Source of the DNA: Methylovulum sp.
GTDB taxonomy: Bacteria; Pseudomonadota; Gammaproteobacteria; Methylococcales; Methylomonadaceae
Length of the DNA: 64,000 bases
Direction: 5' to 3'
Assembly: GCA_028712695.1 (NCBI GenBank)
Contig: JAQTQZ010000008.1
Location: 58,224 to 122,223, forward strand
Positions within the stretch are counted from its first letter, which is position 1; each line of letters begins with the position of its first letter. A model generated the notes under the pieces. It saw only the letters and a list, made by a program, of their open reading frames with translations. It was not told where the DNA came from and made no database searches. Positions 51,041 to 59,790 of this stretch are shown here, piece by piece. The position numbers and the translations under genes were made by a program.

Positions 51041-51042
51041 GC

Positions 51043-51134
51043 TGTAAAACTCTGAACTTGATTTGACAATTGCCAAAATTAGTCTCAACTGCATCAGACA
51101 TTGACTGTCTCAGTTCGACCCTTTGCAGACAGAT
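51043..51134. repeat. Left inverted repeat of TA-like cassette
   Basis: TGTAAAACTCTGAACTTGATTTGACAATTGCCAAAATTAGTCTCAACTGCATCAGACATTGACTGTCTCAGTTCGACCCTTTGCAGACAGAT; aligns with the reverse complement of 52765-52857 at roughly 88% by eye. Confidence 0.9.
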
Positions 51135-51284
51135 AGGAGTTAATGGGCAATGACAAGAACAAACAGATAAGCTGTCAGTCAAAATGTGATTAGCTTGTGT
51201 ATAGCTCATTTTTGATGTCTTCAGGCAAAATGAACACGGATATTATGAAATCTTTACGAAACGTAAACAACCCCATGAACTTAA

Positions 51285-51307
51285 TTTTTATACGTAACGT
51301 ATAAAAA
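51285..51307. promoter_or_regulatory. 23-bp perfect palindrome in cassette promoter (candidate operator)
   Basis: TTTTTATACGTAACGTATAAAAA; a second palindrome TTTACGAAACGTAAA at 51253-51267; a TATACT -10-like box just downstream. Confidence 0.65.
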
Positions 51308-51353
51308 AATGATTTTTTGCTATACTAACGTTCAAATCACGAAAGAAGAGCCC

Positions 51354-51749
51354 ATGACGGCAGCTTATGACATTCAGCATTTAATTAGCGCTTGCGAAAC
51401 AGGAAGCGTTATATTCGTGACAAAGGCAGCTCAGGACGATGCTAGCGCGCATTTCAAGCTGCGCACGAATAGCGATGTTTATGCATTTATAGCTAATGGA
51501 GGTTTAGAAAATCTCAACCATATTAATACGAAAGAATGGGAAAACAATCCCAACCCTGAGACAGAAATTATGGTGGATGCTTACGACTTTTACTCAGGAA
51601 AAAAACAAGGTTATATTGCCTTCTTTTTTAATCCTAAAACACAAAAATGGATCATTAAGTCATTTAAACAGAATCTTAAACAACGCCCCAAAAATAATGC
51701 AATAGAAGAACAGTTAAAACTTGCATTCCAAATAGGAGAAACAAAATGA
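51354..51749 (+). CDS. Small protein, toxin-position partner of MqsA-like regulator
   Basis: 131 aa MTAAYDIQHLISACETGSVIFVTKAAQDDASAHFKL...; GAAAGAAGAG ribosome-binding site; overlaps the next gene (ATGA). Confidence 0.6.
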   Translation: MTAAYDIQHLISACETGSVIFVTKAAQDDASAHFKLRTNSDVYAFIANGGLENLNHINTKEWENNPNPETEIMVDAYDFYSGKKQGYIAFFFNPKTQKWIIKSFKQNLKQRPKNNAIEEQLKLAFQIGETK

Positions 51750-52336
51750 CTAAATCATGCCCTGCTTGTGGCTCAGACTCAATTAATACTTCCGAAATAC
51801 ATAACCGTATCCATATCGCTTATGGAGATAATGATGAATATATCGAAGTTGTTGATCACTGCTTATCTTGCGGTGAAGAAGGCGATTTTTCTGATGTAAA
51901 CAATACCGAGATAAACAGGGTTCTCAATCAAGCAAAAAGACACTCGGTTTGTAATATCATTGATTTTTTGCAAGACCAGAATGTCAAGACAGCTTATCTT
52001 GAAAGGGCGTTAGAGCTTCCAGCAAGAACCGTCAATCGCTGGAAAACAAAAGAACCATCAGCATCCGGTTTAGCGCTATTGAGAATAATACGAACATATC
52101 CATGGATACTTGAAGTAGCAGATGCAGATTATGATGAAACTGTTTCAAGATCGAAATTATTGGAACAAGCTGCAAAAGACTTTTACCAAATCTGTGAAGC
52201 AAACAATTTCGATCAAAAATATAGGGTTGCTCCAGGACGTTTTGAAGCAACCATTGCCACTAAACCTGAATTCATTAAAACAACATTCACTGCTAATAAC
52301 GACAATAACATTACTGCGAATCATTGTAACTACTAA
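51746..52336 (+). CDS. MqsA-like zinc-finger/HTH protein (antitoxin-like)
   Basis: CPACGSDSIN...CLSCGEEG zinc-finger pairs, then HTH-like AYLERALELPARTVNRWKTKEPSASGLALLRIIRTYPWILEVAD. Confidence 0.65.
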   Translation: MTKSCPACGSDSINTSEIHNRIHIAYGDNDEYIEVVDHCLSCGEEGDFSDVNNTEINRVLNQAKRHSVCNIIDFLQDQNVKTAYLERALELPARTVNRWKTKEPSASGLALLRIIRTYPWILEVADADYDETVSRSKLLEQAAKDFYQICEANNFDQKYRVAPGRFEATIATKPEFIKTTFTANNDNNITANHCNY

Positions 52337-52356
52337 ACATCTGGAAAAAACAAATT

Positions 52357-52593
52357 ATGGCCGAAACGACAAAAATTGAATTTACAAATAATGAGTTGCT
52401 GCGTATTTTGTTAAGAGAACAAAATATAACAGAAGGGAATTGGATATTAGCTGCCTCATTTAAGTTCGGTGCAATGAACATGGGAGAATCACCTTCCGAA
52501 GCTTCGCCTACCGCAGTGGCAACTATATCCAGAATAGCTATAGAGAGAGTGCACGATCCCTTGCCATTTTCAGTGAATGCTGCCGAGCTGTAA
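52357..52593 (+). CDS. Small hypothetical protein of the cassette
   Basis: 78 aa MAETTKIEFTNNELLRILLREQNITEGNWILAASFKFG; same strand, 20 nt after the previous gene. Confidence 0.45.
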   Translation: MAETTKIEFTNNELLRILLREQNITEGNWILAASFKFGAMNMGESPSEASPTAVATISRIAIERVHDPLPFSVNAAEL

Positions 52594-52613
52594 TCATCTA
52601 TACCCAAGGCCAT

Positions 52614-52708
52614 AAGGTGCGCAGACTATAGGGTGCTGCCGTCAGGCGCACCGTTCGCGATCGTTGCGCCTCGCATGGCGCGGCACAACCTATAGGTGGC
52701 CGCACCTT
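52614..52708. repeat. 95-nt nested stem-loop at 3' end of cassette
   Basis: Paired arms AAGGTGCG/CGCACCTT, TATAGG/CCTATA, AGGCGCA/TGCGCCT separated by internal loops; followed by TTTTT. Confidence 0.8.
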
Positions 52709-52764
52709 TTTGGGATTACGGCTGGCGGCTGTAGATCAATCAGCAGACCTTCGTCAGAAAAACC

Positions 52765-52857
52765 ATCTGTCTGCTTTTGGCCGAACTGAGACCGTCAATG
52801 TTCTGATGAAGTTGAAACTAATTTTGGCAATTGCCAAATCAAGTTCAGGGTTTTACA
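52765..52857. repeat. Right inverted repeat of TA-like cassette
   Basis: Reverse complement matches 51043-51134, including the palindromic TTTGGCAATTGCCAAA core. Confidence 0.9.
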
Positions 52858-52877
52858 TATAAGCCTATCAGCCCCGC

Positions 52878-54761
52878 TTACCACTCATCCCCTGTCGTCT
52901 GACGGTTGCGCTGGCCGTATTGGTATTTGAATTTACGCTTTAACAAGCCAGACGGGTCATCGGGAATCCGGTTCAGCCATTGCTCATTGGCTTGTTGCTG
53001 TTCGGCGGACAATGCCTCTGCGGCGGACGCTTCTTTGGCTTTGTTGTCATCCTTGTCTTGTTGCCCGGCTTGTTGTTGGGCCGCCGCTTTTTGTTCTTCG
53101 GCTTTTTGCGCCTCCGACTTTTGTTCCTTGGTTTGTTGTGCGTCCGATTTTTGTTCTTGCGCTTTATTTTCGGCTGAGTCTTGCGGTTGCTCTGCCCCTT
53201 GTTCGTTGCCCGGACGTTCGGGCTTCTGCTCTGGCTTTTGGTTATTATCCGCTTGGTCTGATGATTCGCCCTCTTTGTCCCCGTTACCTTCTTTACCCTT
53301 TTGGCCTTTATCTTTGTTTTCGTCTTGCTGGGACTTTTCTTTGTCGTCCGGCTTGTTGTCTTTTTGTTGCTGCTGTTGTTCTTGCTGCTTTTTTTGTTTT
53401 TCCAGTTCCTTTTCTACCAACTCTTTGTTGTATTTGGCATCAACATTATCTGGGTTTTTCGCAAGGGCTTTTTCATAAGCTTTTATTGCCTCCTCTAACT
53501 TACCCGCTTGCGCTAAGGCATTGCCTTGGTTGTATAAGCCATCCCCAGATTCTGGGGGCGCCTTTTCGATGGCTTTGTTATACGCCCCCGCTTTATAGTT
53601 CGCTGCGGCTTGCCATTCTGGGTTTTCAAATAAGTTTGCCGCGTCTTCAAATTGCTTGTTCCGGTACGCCTGTTGCGCTTGCTGGTCTTTAGTCTGCCAT
53701 AAATCTTGCCATTCAAACGCATAGCTGTTTTTCGGCAGCGGCAATAACAGCAATAAAGCGAGACACAACACGCCTTTTCTAAACAGCAGCGCGGCTAAAG
53801 GCAATACTGCGATTAATAACCACGGGCCTTGGTCATTCCACACTTCCAGCCGGTAATCCTTGTTTTCTTTACCTTGGCCCTGTTGTTGCACGGGTTTGTT
53901 AACCGTTGCCAGCAAAGTTTGGATATCGGCATCATTGGCGGTGATGGTTTGATACACGCCATGGCCTGCCTGCGCCAGTTCGCGCAACTCGGCGACATTT
54001 AATTTGGGGATGACGATAGTCCCTTGCGGGTCTTTCATAAAGCCGCCGCCATTAGCCAGCGGTATCGGCGCACCATCAGCCGTGCCGACACCTAACACCG
54101 ACAACTGGAAGCTATCCAACGCGTTGATGCCGGCCTGCATTTGTCCGGCATCAACGCCGTCGGTGATTAAAACAATCTGCCCTTGTTGTTGTCCTGCTTG
54201 CTTGAACAGGTCGGCGGCTTTTGCCAACACTAAAGCGGTATTGCTGCCTTGGCTGGGCATAATGTCCGTAGTCAGCGCCGACAATTGGCTGGCTATGGTT
54301 TCAATATCCTCGGTCAACGGCGTGACGGTGAACGCATCACCGGCATAGACCAGCAACGCGGTTTGCCCATCTTTACGCTGTTTTAAAATATCGGCAATTT
54401 TGTAACGCGCCCGTATCAAACGGCTGGGTTTGACATCCTCGGCATCCATCGAACGCGACAAATCCAGCGCAAGCACTAACGCCGATGCATTTCTGAACAC
54501 TGGCGTAGGCAAACGTTGCCAGGTTGGCCCCGCCAGCGCGACTATCGCCAGCAACGCGGCCAATGTGCCTATGGCTAATGGCCAGCGGCTGGCGGTGCCG
54601 GTTTTTTCCTGCAACACGTAAGGCAACAACGCGGCATCGCACACCGAAGACCAAACCCCTCGCCGAAGTTTGCTGCGTAACAGCAACACCGCCAGTACGA
54701 TTGCCGGAATAAGGGCTAAGAGCCAAAAAGGCCGGATAAAATGAAAATCACTCAAGTTCAT
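52878..54761 (-). CDS. VWA domain + TPR protein (BatB/BatC-like) with low-complexity Gln/Lys/Glu C-terminus
   Basis: ALVLALDLSRSMDAEDVKPSRLIRARYKI, TPR NQGNALAQAGKLEEAIKAYEKALAKNPDN, KKQQEQQQQQKDNK tail. Confidence 0.9.
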   Translation of the reverse strand: MNLSDFHFIRPFWLLALIPAIVLAVLLLRSKLRRGVWSSVCDAALLPYVLQEKTGTASRWPLAIGTLAALLAIVALAGPTWQRLPTPVFRNASALVLALDLSRSMDAEDVKPSRLIRARYKIADILKQRKDGQTALLVYAGDAFTVTPLTEDIETIASQLSALTTDIMPSQGSNTALVLAKAADLFKQAGQQQGQIVLITDGVDAGQMQAGINALDSFQLSVLGVGTADGAPIPLANGGGFMKDPQGTIVIPKLNVAELRELAQAGHGVYQTITANDADIQTLLATVNKPVQQQGQGKENKDYRLEVWNDQGPWLLIAVLPLAALLFRKGVLCLALLLLLPLPKNSYAFEWQDLWQTKDQQAQQAYRNKQFEDAANLFENPEWQAAANYKAGAYNKAIEKAPPESGDGLYNQGNALAQAGKLEEAIKAYEKALAKNPDNVDAKYNKELVEKELEKQKKQQEQQQQQKDNKPDDKEKSQQDENKDKGQKGKEGNGDKEGESSDQADNNQKPEQKPERPGNEQGAEQPQDSAENKAQEQKSDAQQTKEQKSEAQKAEEQKAAAQQQAGQQDKDDNKAKEASAAEALSAEQQQANEQWLNRIPDDPSGLLKRKFKYQYGQRNRQTTGDEW

Positions 54762-55738
54762 GACAACCTCACACGAGCCCATACAATGACACCAGCCAAT
54801 GCCAGCGCCAAAGACAACGGCCAATAAAACAATTCACTGCGCGGCCTAAAGTATTGTTTGTCTTTTTCCACCGGTTCGAGCTTATCCAGCAGCAGATAAA
54901 TATTGTTCAGCTCGTCGGTGTTTCTGGCACGAAAATAACGCCCGCCGGTACTTTCGGCAATTTTTACCAAGGTGTCTTCATCCAGATCAACCGATGGATT
55001 GACCTTGCGGTTGCCAAAAAAACTGCGCACAACCATTTCATCGGCACCGATGCCAATCGTGTAAATTTTTAAATGTTTGGCGGCGGCAAGTTCAGCGGCT
55101 TTTAATGGCGAAATTTCACCTGCGGTATTCGCACCGTCGGTCATCAGCACCAGCACGCGGCTATTGGCATCTTGGTCGCCCAAGCGTTTGACCGCCAAAC
55201 CAATCGCATCGCCGATGGCGGTATTGTCGCCTGCGAGGCCAAGCACCGCTTCATTTAACAAGATCATGACGGTTTTTCTATCGAAGGTCAGCGGTGTTTG
55301 CAAATACGCTTGTGTACCAAACAAAATTAGCCCGATCCGGTCGCCTACCCGCCGGTTAATAAAATCGCCCGCCACCCATTTGGCGGCAGTCAAGCGGTCA
55401 ACCGGTTCTTTGTTGATAAGAAAATCCTGCGCTTCCATACTGCCTGACAAGTCCACCGCCAGCATCAGATCACGTCCGCTGATGGCTTGCTCAATCGGCT
55501 CGCCCAACCACTGCGGACGGGTGCAGGCAATCACCAGCAGCAGCCAAGCAAACGCGGCTAACAGCAGTGGCCATTGTTGCGTTTGGGAAACACGGGGTGT
55601 TTCGCCGTCCAGAAAATCGTCCAGAAACGGCACTTTTAAGGCGGCCTGTCCGATAGGTTGATGGGCCGGCATAAGCCAGCGGACTATGAGGGGTAAAGGC
55701 AGTGCCGCCAGCAGCCACGGCCATTCGAAATGAATCAT
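54758..55738 (-). CDS. VWA domain protein (BatA-like)
   Basis: LMLAVDLSGSMEAQDF, VLVLMTDGANTAGEISPLKAAELA. Confidence 0.92.
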   Translation of the reverse strand: MIHFEWPWLLAALPLPLIVRWLMPAHQPIGQAALKVPFLDDFLDGETPRVSQTQQWPLLLAAFAWLLLVIACTRPQWLGEPIEQAISGRDLMLAVDLSGSMEAQDFLINKEPVDRLTAAKWVAGDFINRRVGDRIGLILFGTQAYLQTPLTFDRKTVMILLNEAVLGLAGDNTAIGDAIGLAVKRLGDQDANSRVLVLMTDGANTAGEISPLKAAELAAAKHLKIYTIGIGADEMVVRSFFGNRKVNPSVDLDEDTLVKIAESTGGRYFRARNTDELNNIYLLLDKLEPVEKDKQYFRPRSELFYWPLSLALALAGVIVWARVRLS

Positions 55739-56226
55739 TTTGCGGGTTTTAATTTAGGTTGTTTGGCTTGGGCTTTAAGCCAGCGTTCACAGAGGGAAAT
55801 CAATTCAGCCAGCTCGCTATCGGTAGGCTGTGTTTTTTGATAAGGCGCATTCAGCAGACAGTGGCCGATACCGGTGCCAAACGCGGCTTCTTTAACCGAG
55901 CTGTCAAGGAATGCCAACCACGCTTGTCCGGTCAAGCCGGCAACAGCCACTCTTGGCGATAGGCTGATGGCAACCCGCCGCAATAAGGAGGAAAGCTCGC
56001 CAAGCTTTTGTAAGTTGGTTTTTTCTTTGTCCAGTTTGATGGCAAGCAGGATTTTTTTGGCGGTTTTGACCGCCGTCTTGCGCCGCAGATGTTTGTAGAG
56101 GCGATAACAAAAAAAACCGGTTAACAGGATTAACAGCGCCAATAGCCACCAGCCTATCGCCGGTGGCCACCAAGCAATGGCTTCGGGCAAATGGATGTCT
56201 CTGAGGGGCAGTGGCGTGGGTTGCAT
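55735..56226 (-). CDS. DUF4381 protein
   Basis: PLRDIHLPEAIAWWPPAIGWWLLALLIL; located in a Bat-like operon. Confidence 0.88.
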   Translation of the reverse strand: MQPTPLPLRDIHLPEAIAWWPPAIGWWLLALLILLTGFFCYRLYKHLRRKTAVKTAKKILLAIKLDKEKTNLQKLGELSSLLRRVAISLSPRVAVAGLTGQAWLAFLDSSVKEAAFGTGIGHCLLNAPYQKTQPTDSELAELISLCERWLKAQAKQPKLKPAK

Positions 56227-56251
56227 AAACGTATTTTAATGAAGTGCGGGG

Positions 56252-57148
56252 TTATTTTAAGCACAATAGCGGGTCTTCCGCCGTGCTGCATTGGATAAAC
56301 GCCAGACCGTTTTTTTTCGCCAATTGTTCCAAGTGCTGTTGGCGCTGGGCAAACCGTTGTTGATAGGCCATTAAGCGCTGGACATCGCCGCTGTCAACCA
56401 CCACATCGCGGTCATCATCGGTGAAACGGTAACGGCCTTTGGTCGGCAACTGGCTTTCCAACGGGTCATAAACAAAAATCAACACCACATCACAATGCCG
56501 CGCCAATTTCGCCAGATGGGTTTGGGCGTTATCGTTAAAACCGCGAAAATCACTGATGATATAGACCAGACTGCCGGGGCGGGCATGTTGGGTTAGCCTT
56601 GCCAAGATATGTTCCAAGGTGAACTGTTCTGTTTGGCTGCTTTTCTGCCCAACCAAGGCATTTAAAAACCGCAACACGGCATGTTTGCCATTTTGCGGCT
56701 TTAATTCTGTGCATTGTCCATCAGAAAACAATTGCCCGCCAATCCTATCGCCGTGATGCTGGGCGGCCCACGCCAATAATCCCGCCAGTTTAGCCGCCAA
56801 CACCGACTTAAACACGCCCCGCGTGGCAAAGTGCATAGACCGGCGGTTATCGACCGAAATAAACACTGGCCTTTCGCGTTCTTCCCTGAAGACTTTGGTG
56901 TACGTTTCGCCGGTACGCGCCGTGACGCGCCAGTCAATACTACGGATGTCGTCACCGGCTTGGTAGGCGCGCACTTCGTCAAATTCCATGCCGCGCCCTT
57001 TAAAGCGCGATACATAGCCGCCGCTTTGTTGCGCACGGATGGCGAGATGGTTCAATTGCAAACCCGCCGCCGGTCTGGCGAGATCCAACAAGGTTTTCAA
57101 TGAGACTGAAACCAGCCCGTTAGCTGGGGCATTCGCTTTTTTTAACAT
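56252..57148 (-). CDS. DUF58 protein
   Basis: FKGRGMEFDEVRAYQAGDDIRSIDWRVTARTGETYTKVFREERERPV. Confidence 0.94.
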   Translation of the reverse strand: MLKKANAPANGLVSVSLKTLLDLARPAAGLQLNHLAIRAQQSGGYVSRFKGRGMEFDEVRAYQAGDDIRSIDWRVTARTGETYTKVFREERERPVFISVDNRRSMHFATRGVFKSVLAAKLAGLLAWAAQHHGDRIGGQLFSDGQCTELKPQNGKHAVLRFLNALVGQKSSQTEQFTLEHILARLTQHARPGSLVYIISDFRGFNDNAQTHLAKLARHCDVVLIFVYDPLESQLPTKGRYRFTDDDRDVVVDSGDVQRLMAYQQRFAQRQQHLEQLAKKNGLAFIQCSTAEDPLLCLK

Positions 57149-58140
57149 TAGGGCACAGCAATCCGGGCAATCAGTTCTTTAATGACGGTGTCGGCGTTAA
57201 TGCCTTCCGCTTCGGCCTCGTAAGATAAGATCAAGCGATGCCGCAGGACATCAAACGCCATGTCCTGAATATCCTCAGGGGCGACAAAATCACGTTGCGA
57301 CAACCACGCTTTTGCCCGTGCGCAGCGGTCTAAGGCAATGCTGGCGCGTGGGCTGGCGCCGTATTGCAACCAGCCCGCCAAATCTTGGCCATACACTTCG
57401 GGGTTACGCGTGGCGAGGACAATTTGCAATAAATAATCTTCAAGACTGTCCGCCATGTGGATAGCGAGCACTTCACTACGTGCTTCAAACAGCGTGGTTT
57501 GGCTAATCCGCTCGAATTTTTGCAACGGTTTTGCAACGCTCTGGCTGGCTTCGGCGCGGGCCAAATGCAAGATGCTTTTTTCATGTTCCGCTTTGGGGTA
57601 ATCCACTTTGACATGCAACAAAAACCGGTCTAGCTGCGCTTCCGGCAAGGGATACGTGCCTTCCTGCTCAATCGGGTTTTGGGTTGCCATCACCATAAAC
57701 AACGGCGGTAAGGGGTAAGTTGCCTGCCCGACCGTGATTTGCCGCTCCGCCATGGCTTCCAGCAACGCGGCCTGCACTTTTGCCGGCGAACGGTTGATTT
57801 CATCCGCCAAGATTAAATTATGGAATAACGGGCCTTTTTGAAATTCAAACGTGCCTTGTTGGGGACGGTATATTTCGGTGCCGGTCAAATCGGCGGGCAG
57901 TAAATCGGGCGTAAACTGCACGCGATGGAAGTCGCCTTGAATGCCTTTGCTAAGCACATTGATGGCACGGGTTTTTGCCAAACCCGGTGCGCCTTCGACC
58001 AGAATATGGCCATCCGCCAATAAGCCGATGAGCATCCTTTCCACCAGCACATCCTGACCGATAATTTGTTGGCTAATAAAATTTTTAAGCTGTACTAACG
58101 CCGTTTGCGTAACGCTTTTATTGCTACTTTGTTCTGACAT
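57148..58140 (-). CDS. MoxR-family AAA ATPase
   Basis: GHILVEGAPGLAKTRAINVLSKGI, LILADEINRSPAKVQAALLEAMAERQITVG. Confidence 0.96.
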   Translation of the reverse strand: MSEQSSNKSVTQTALVQLKNFISQQIIGQDVLVERMLIGLLADGHILVEGAPGLAKTRAINVLSKGIQGDFHRVQFTPDLLPADLTGTEIYRPQQGTFEFQKGPLFHNLILADEINRSPAKVQAALLEAMAERQITVGQATYPLPPLFMVMATQNPIEQEGTYPLPEAQLDRFLLHVKVDYPKAEHEKSILHLARAEASQSVAKPLQKFERISQTTLFEARSEVLAIHMADSLEDYLLQIVLATRNPEVYGQDLAGWLQYGASPRASIALDRCARAKAWLSQRDFVAPEDIQDMAFDVLRHRLILSYEAEAEGINADTVIKELIARIAVP

Positions 58141-58325
58141 GAGTATTGTTTGTTATTGATTGGAGAAAAAATCTAAATTTAACAATAGCGTAATAAGCTT
58201 AACGAGAGCAAAACATATTTTCTGCCCGCCCACTCGGAAAGCAAGCGGTAGCGTTGCAAAAAACACCGCTGACGTATTACTTAACCTATTGTATCTAAAT
58301 CATTATAACGACCAGAAAACTGACT

Positions 58326-59636
58326 ATGGAATTCAACATTATCCATTTTTTTAAAGAAGAGCTGTGGCTGTTAAATGAGTCGGTATTACCTCCCTTTAAA
58401 AAAGCAATCATCAAATTGCTAAAAATAATTATATTGTCAATCCAGGGTTTTTCCACTGATCTGTGCCTCTTAAGGGCAGCGGCATTGACCCTTTATAGCC
58501 TGTTGTCGATAGTGCCGGTCATCGCCATGTTATTTGGCATTGCCAAAGGCTTCGGTTTTGAAAGCATATTGGAACAACAATTGATTGTCCAAGTGCCAAA
58601 ACAAGAAACCACTGTCTTACAACTCATCCATTTTGCGCAAAATCTTTTGGACAACACCAAAGGTGAAGTAGTTGCCGGTATTGGTATTGTCGTCCTGTTT
58701 TGGAGCGTCATTAGCGTCATCAGCAATATCGAAGAGTCATTTAACGCCATCTGGAAAACTGGCAAAAGCCGCGCCATAAGCCGGAAATTTAGCGATTATT
58801 TATCGGTGATGCTATTGGCACCGGTGGTGCTAATAACGTCCAGTAGTATTGCCGTGTTTCTGAAAACCAAGATAACCTGGCTAATAACGCTAATCCAATT
58901 GCCGGAATTTGGGACGTGGTTGGTTATTCAAGCGTTGGGCTTATCGCCTTTACTGCTAATGATAGGGTTATTTAGCTTTATCTTGATTTTTATGCCCAAC
59001 CATAAGGTCAATTACCAAGCTGGCATCATAGCCGGTATCGCCACCGGCATTTTGTACAACGTGCTCCAGTGGGCTTATCTGAGCCTACAGATTGGCGTGT
59101 CAAATTATAATGCCATTTATGGCAGTTTTGCGGCCTTGCCCTTATTTGTTATCTGGCTGCAAATCGGCTGGATGATTGTACTGTTGGGCTGCGAAGTCGC
59201 TTTTTTTATCCAGAATTATGAAAACCATCGCCATAGCAACCGGTTTGCCAATTTAAGCTTTTTCCTGAAAAAAGTCATCGCCCTGCAAATCACCCATTTG
59301 ATTGTCAAAAATTTCAGCCATTTGAACTCCCCATTAACGGTATCCGAAATAGCCACCAAACTGCTTATCCCAATCGCCGTTATCCAACCGATTTTATTAA
59401 AACTATTGGAAAGCCGGCTTATTGTCGAATTAAAAAACCACGATGACGAGATAGTCTACCAACCCGCCGTGGATATTAATATCCTAACTATTGCTTATGT
59501 CATTAACGCGCTGGAGCAGTGCGGGCATAGCTATTTGCCCAACATCCATCAGGAACGGCTGTTTATGAACGCCCTCACTAATTTCCAAAAATTGATGGCG
59601 GCTTCGGAACACAATTGTTTGTTGAAAGACCTTTGA
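58326..59636 (+). CDS. YihY/BrkB-family inner-membrane protein
   Basis: RAAALTLYSLLSIVPVIAMLFGIAKGFGFE, YGSFAALPLFVIWLQIGWMIVLLGCEVAF. Confidence 0.94.
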   Translation: MEFNIIHFFKEELWLLNESVLPPFKKAIIKLLKIIILSIQGFSTDLCLLRAAALTLYSLLSIVPVIAMLFGIAKGFGFESILEQQLIVQVPKQETTVLQLIHFAQNLLDNTKGEVVAGIGIVVLFWSVISVISNIEESFNAIWKTGKSRAISRKFSDYLSVMLLAPVVLITSSSIAVFLKTKITWLITLIQLPEFGTWLVIQALGLSPLLLMIGLFSFILIFMPNHKVNYQAGIIAGIATGILYNVLQWAYLSLQIGVSNYNAIYGSFAALPLFVIWLQIGWMIVLLGCEVAFFIQNYENHRHSNRFANLSFFLKKVIALQITHLIVKNFSHLNSPLTVSEIATKLLIPIAVIQPILLKLLESRLIVELKNHDDEIVYQPAVDINILTIAYVINALEQCGHSYLPNIHQERLFMNALTNFQKLMAASEHNCLLKDL

Positions 59637-59681
59637 CCGCTGTTGCCCGTGAGGATATGCCTTGGATGTCCGGGTGTAGAT

Positions 59682-59702
59682 GTAGGGTACGCACTGCGTA
59701 CT
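59682..59702. repeat. Dispersed hairpin repeat (GTAGGGTACGC family)
   Basis: GTAGGGTACGCACTGCGTACT. Confidence 0.65.
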
Positions 59703-59790
59703 TTGATAGTCCTGCAATGGGCAAGTCCACATACGACCGCCCGTCCTTAAAGGACACGCAGTCGTTCTGATTTTACAGTCCCGCGCCTTT

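Noticed and set aside
52614-52857. Integron attC site / gene cassette interpretation
   Set aside because: No RYYYAAC/GTTRRRY core boxes found and no integrase in the window; kept as an unexplained hairpin plus inverted repeats.
51043-52857. Classical insertion sequence
   Set aside because: None of the three ORFs has transposase motifs that I can recognise and the inverted repeats are far longer than typical IS ends.
52906-53692. Long plus-strand ORFs (190 aa, 226 aa) over the VWA/TPR gene
   Set aside because: Antisense to the low-complexity Gln/Lys/Glu-coding region; the biased composition (Ser/Cys/Leu) is the expected reverse-strand artefact and there is no independent start context.
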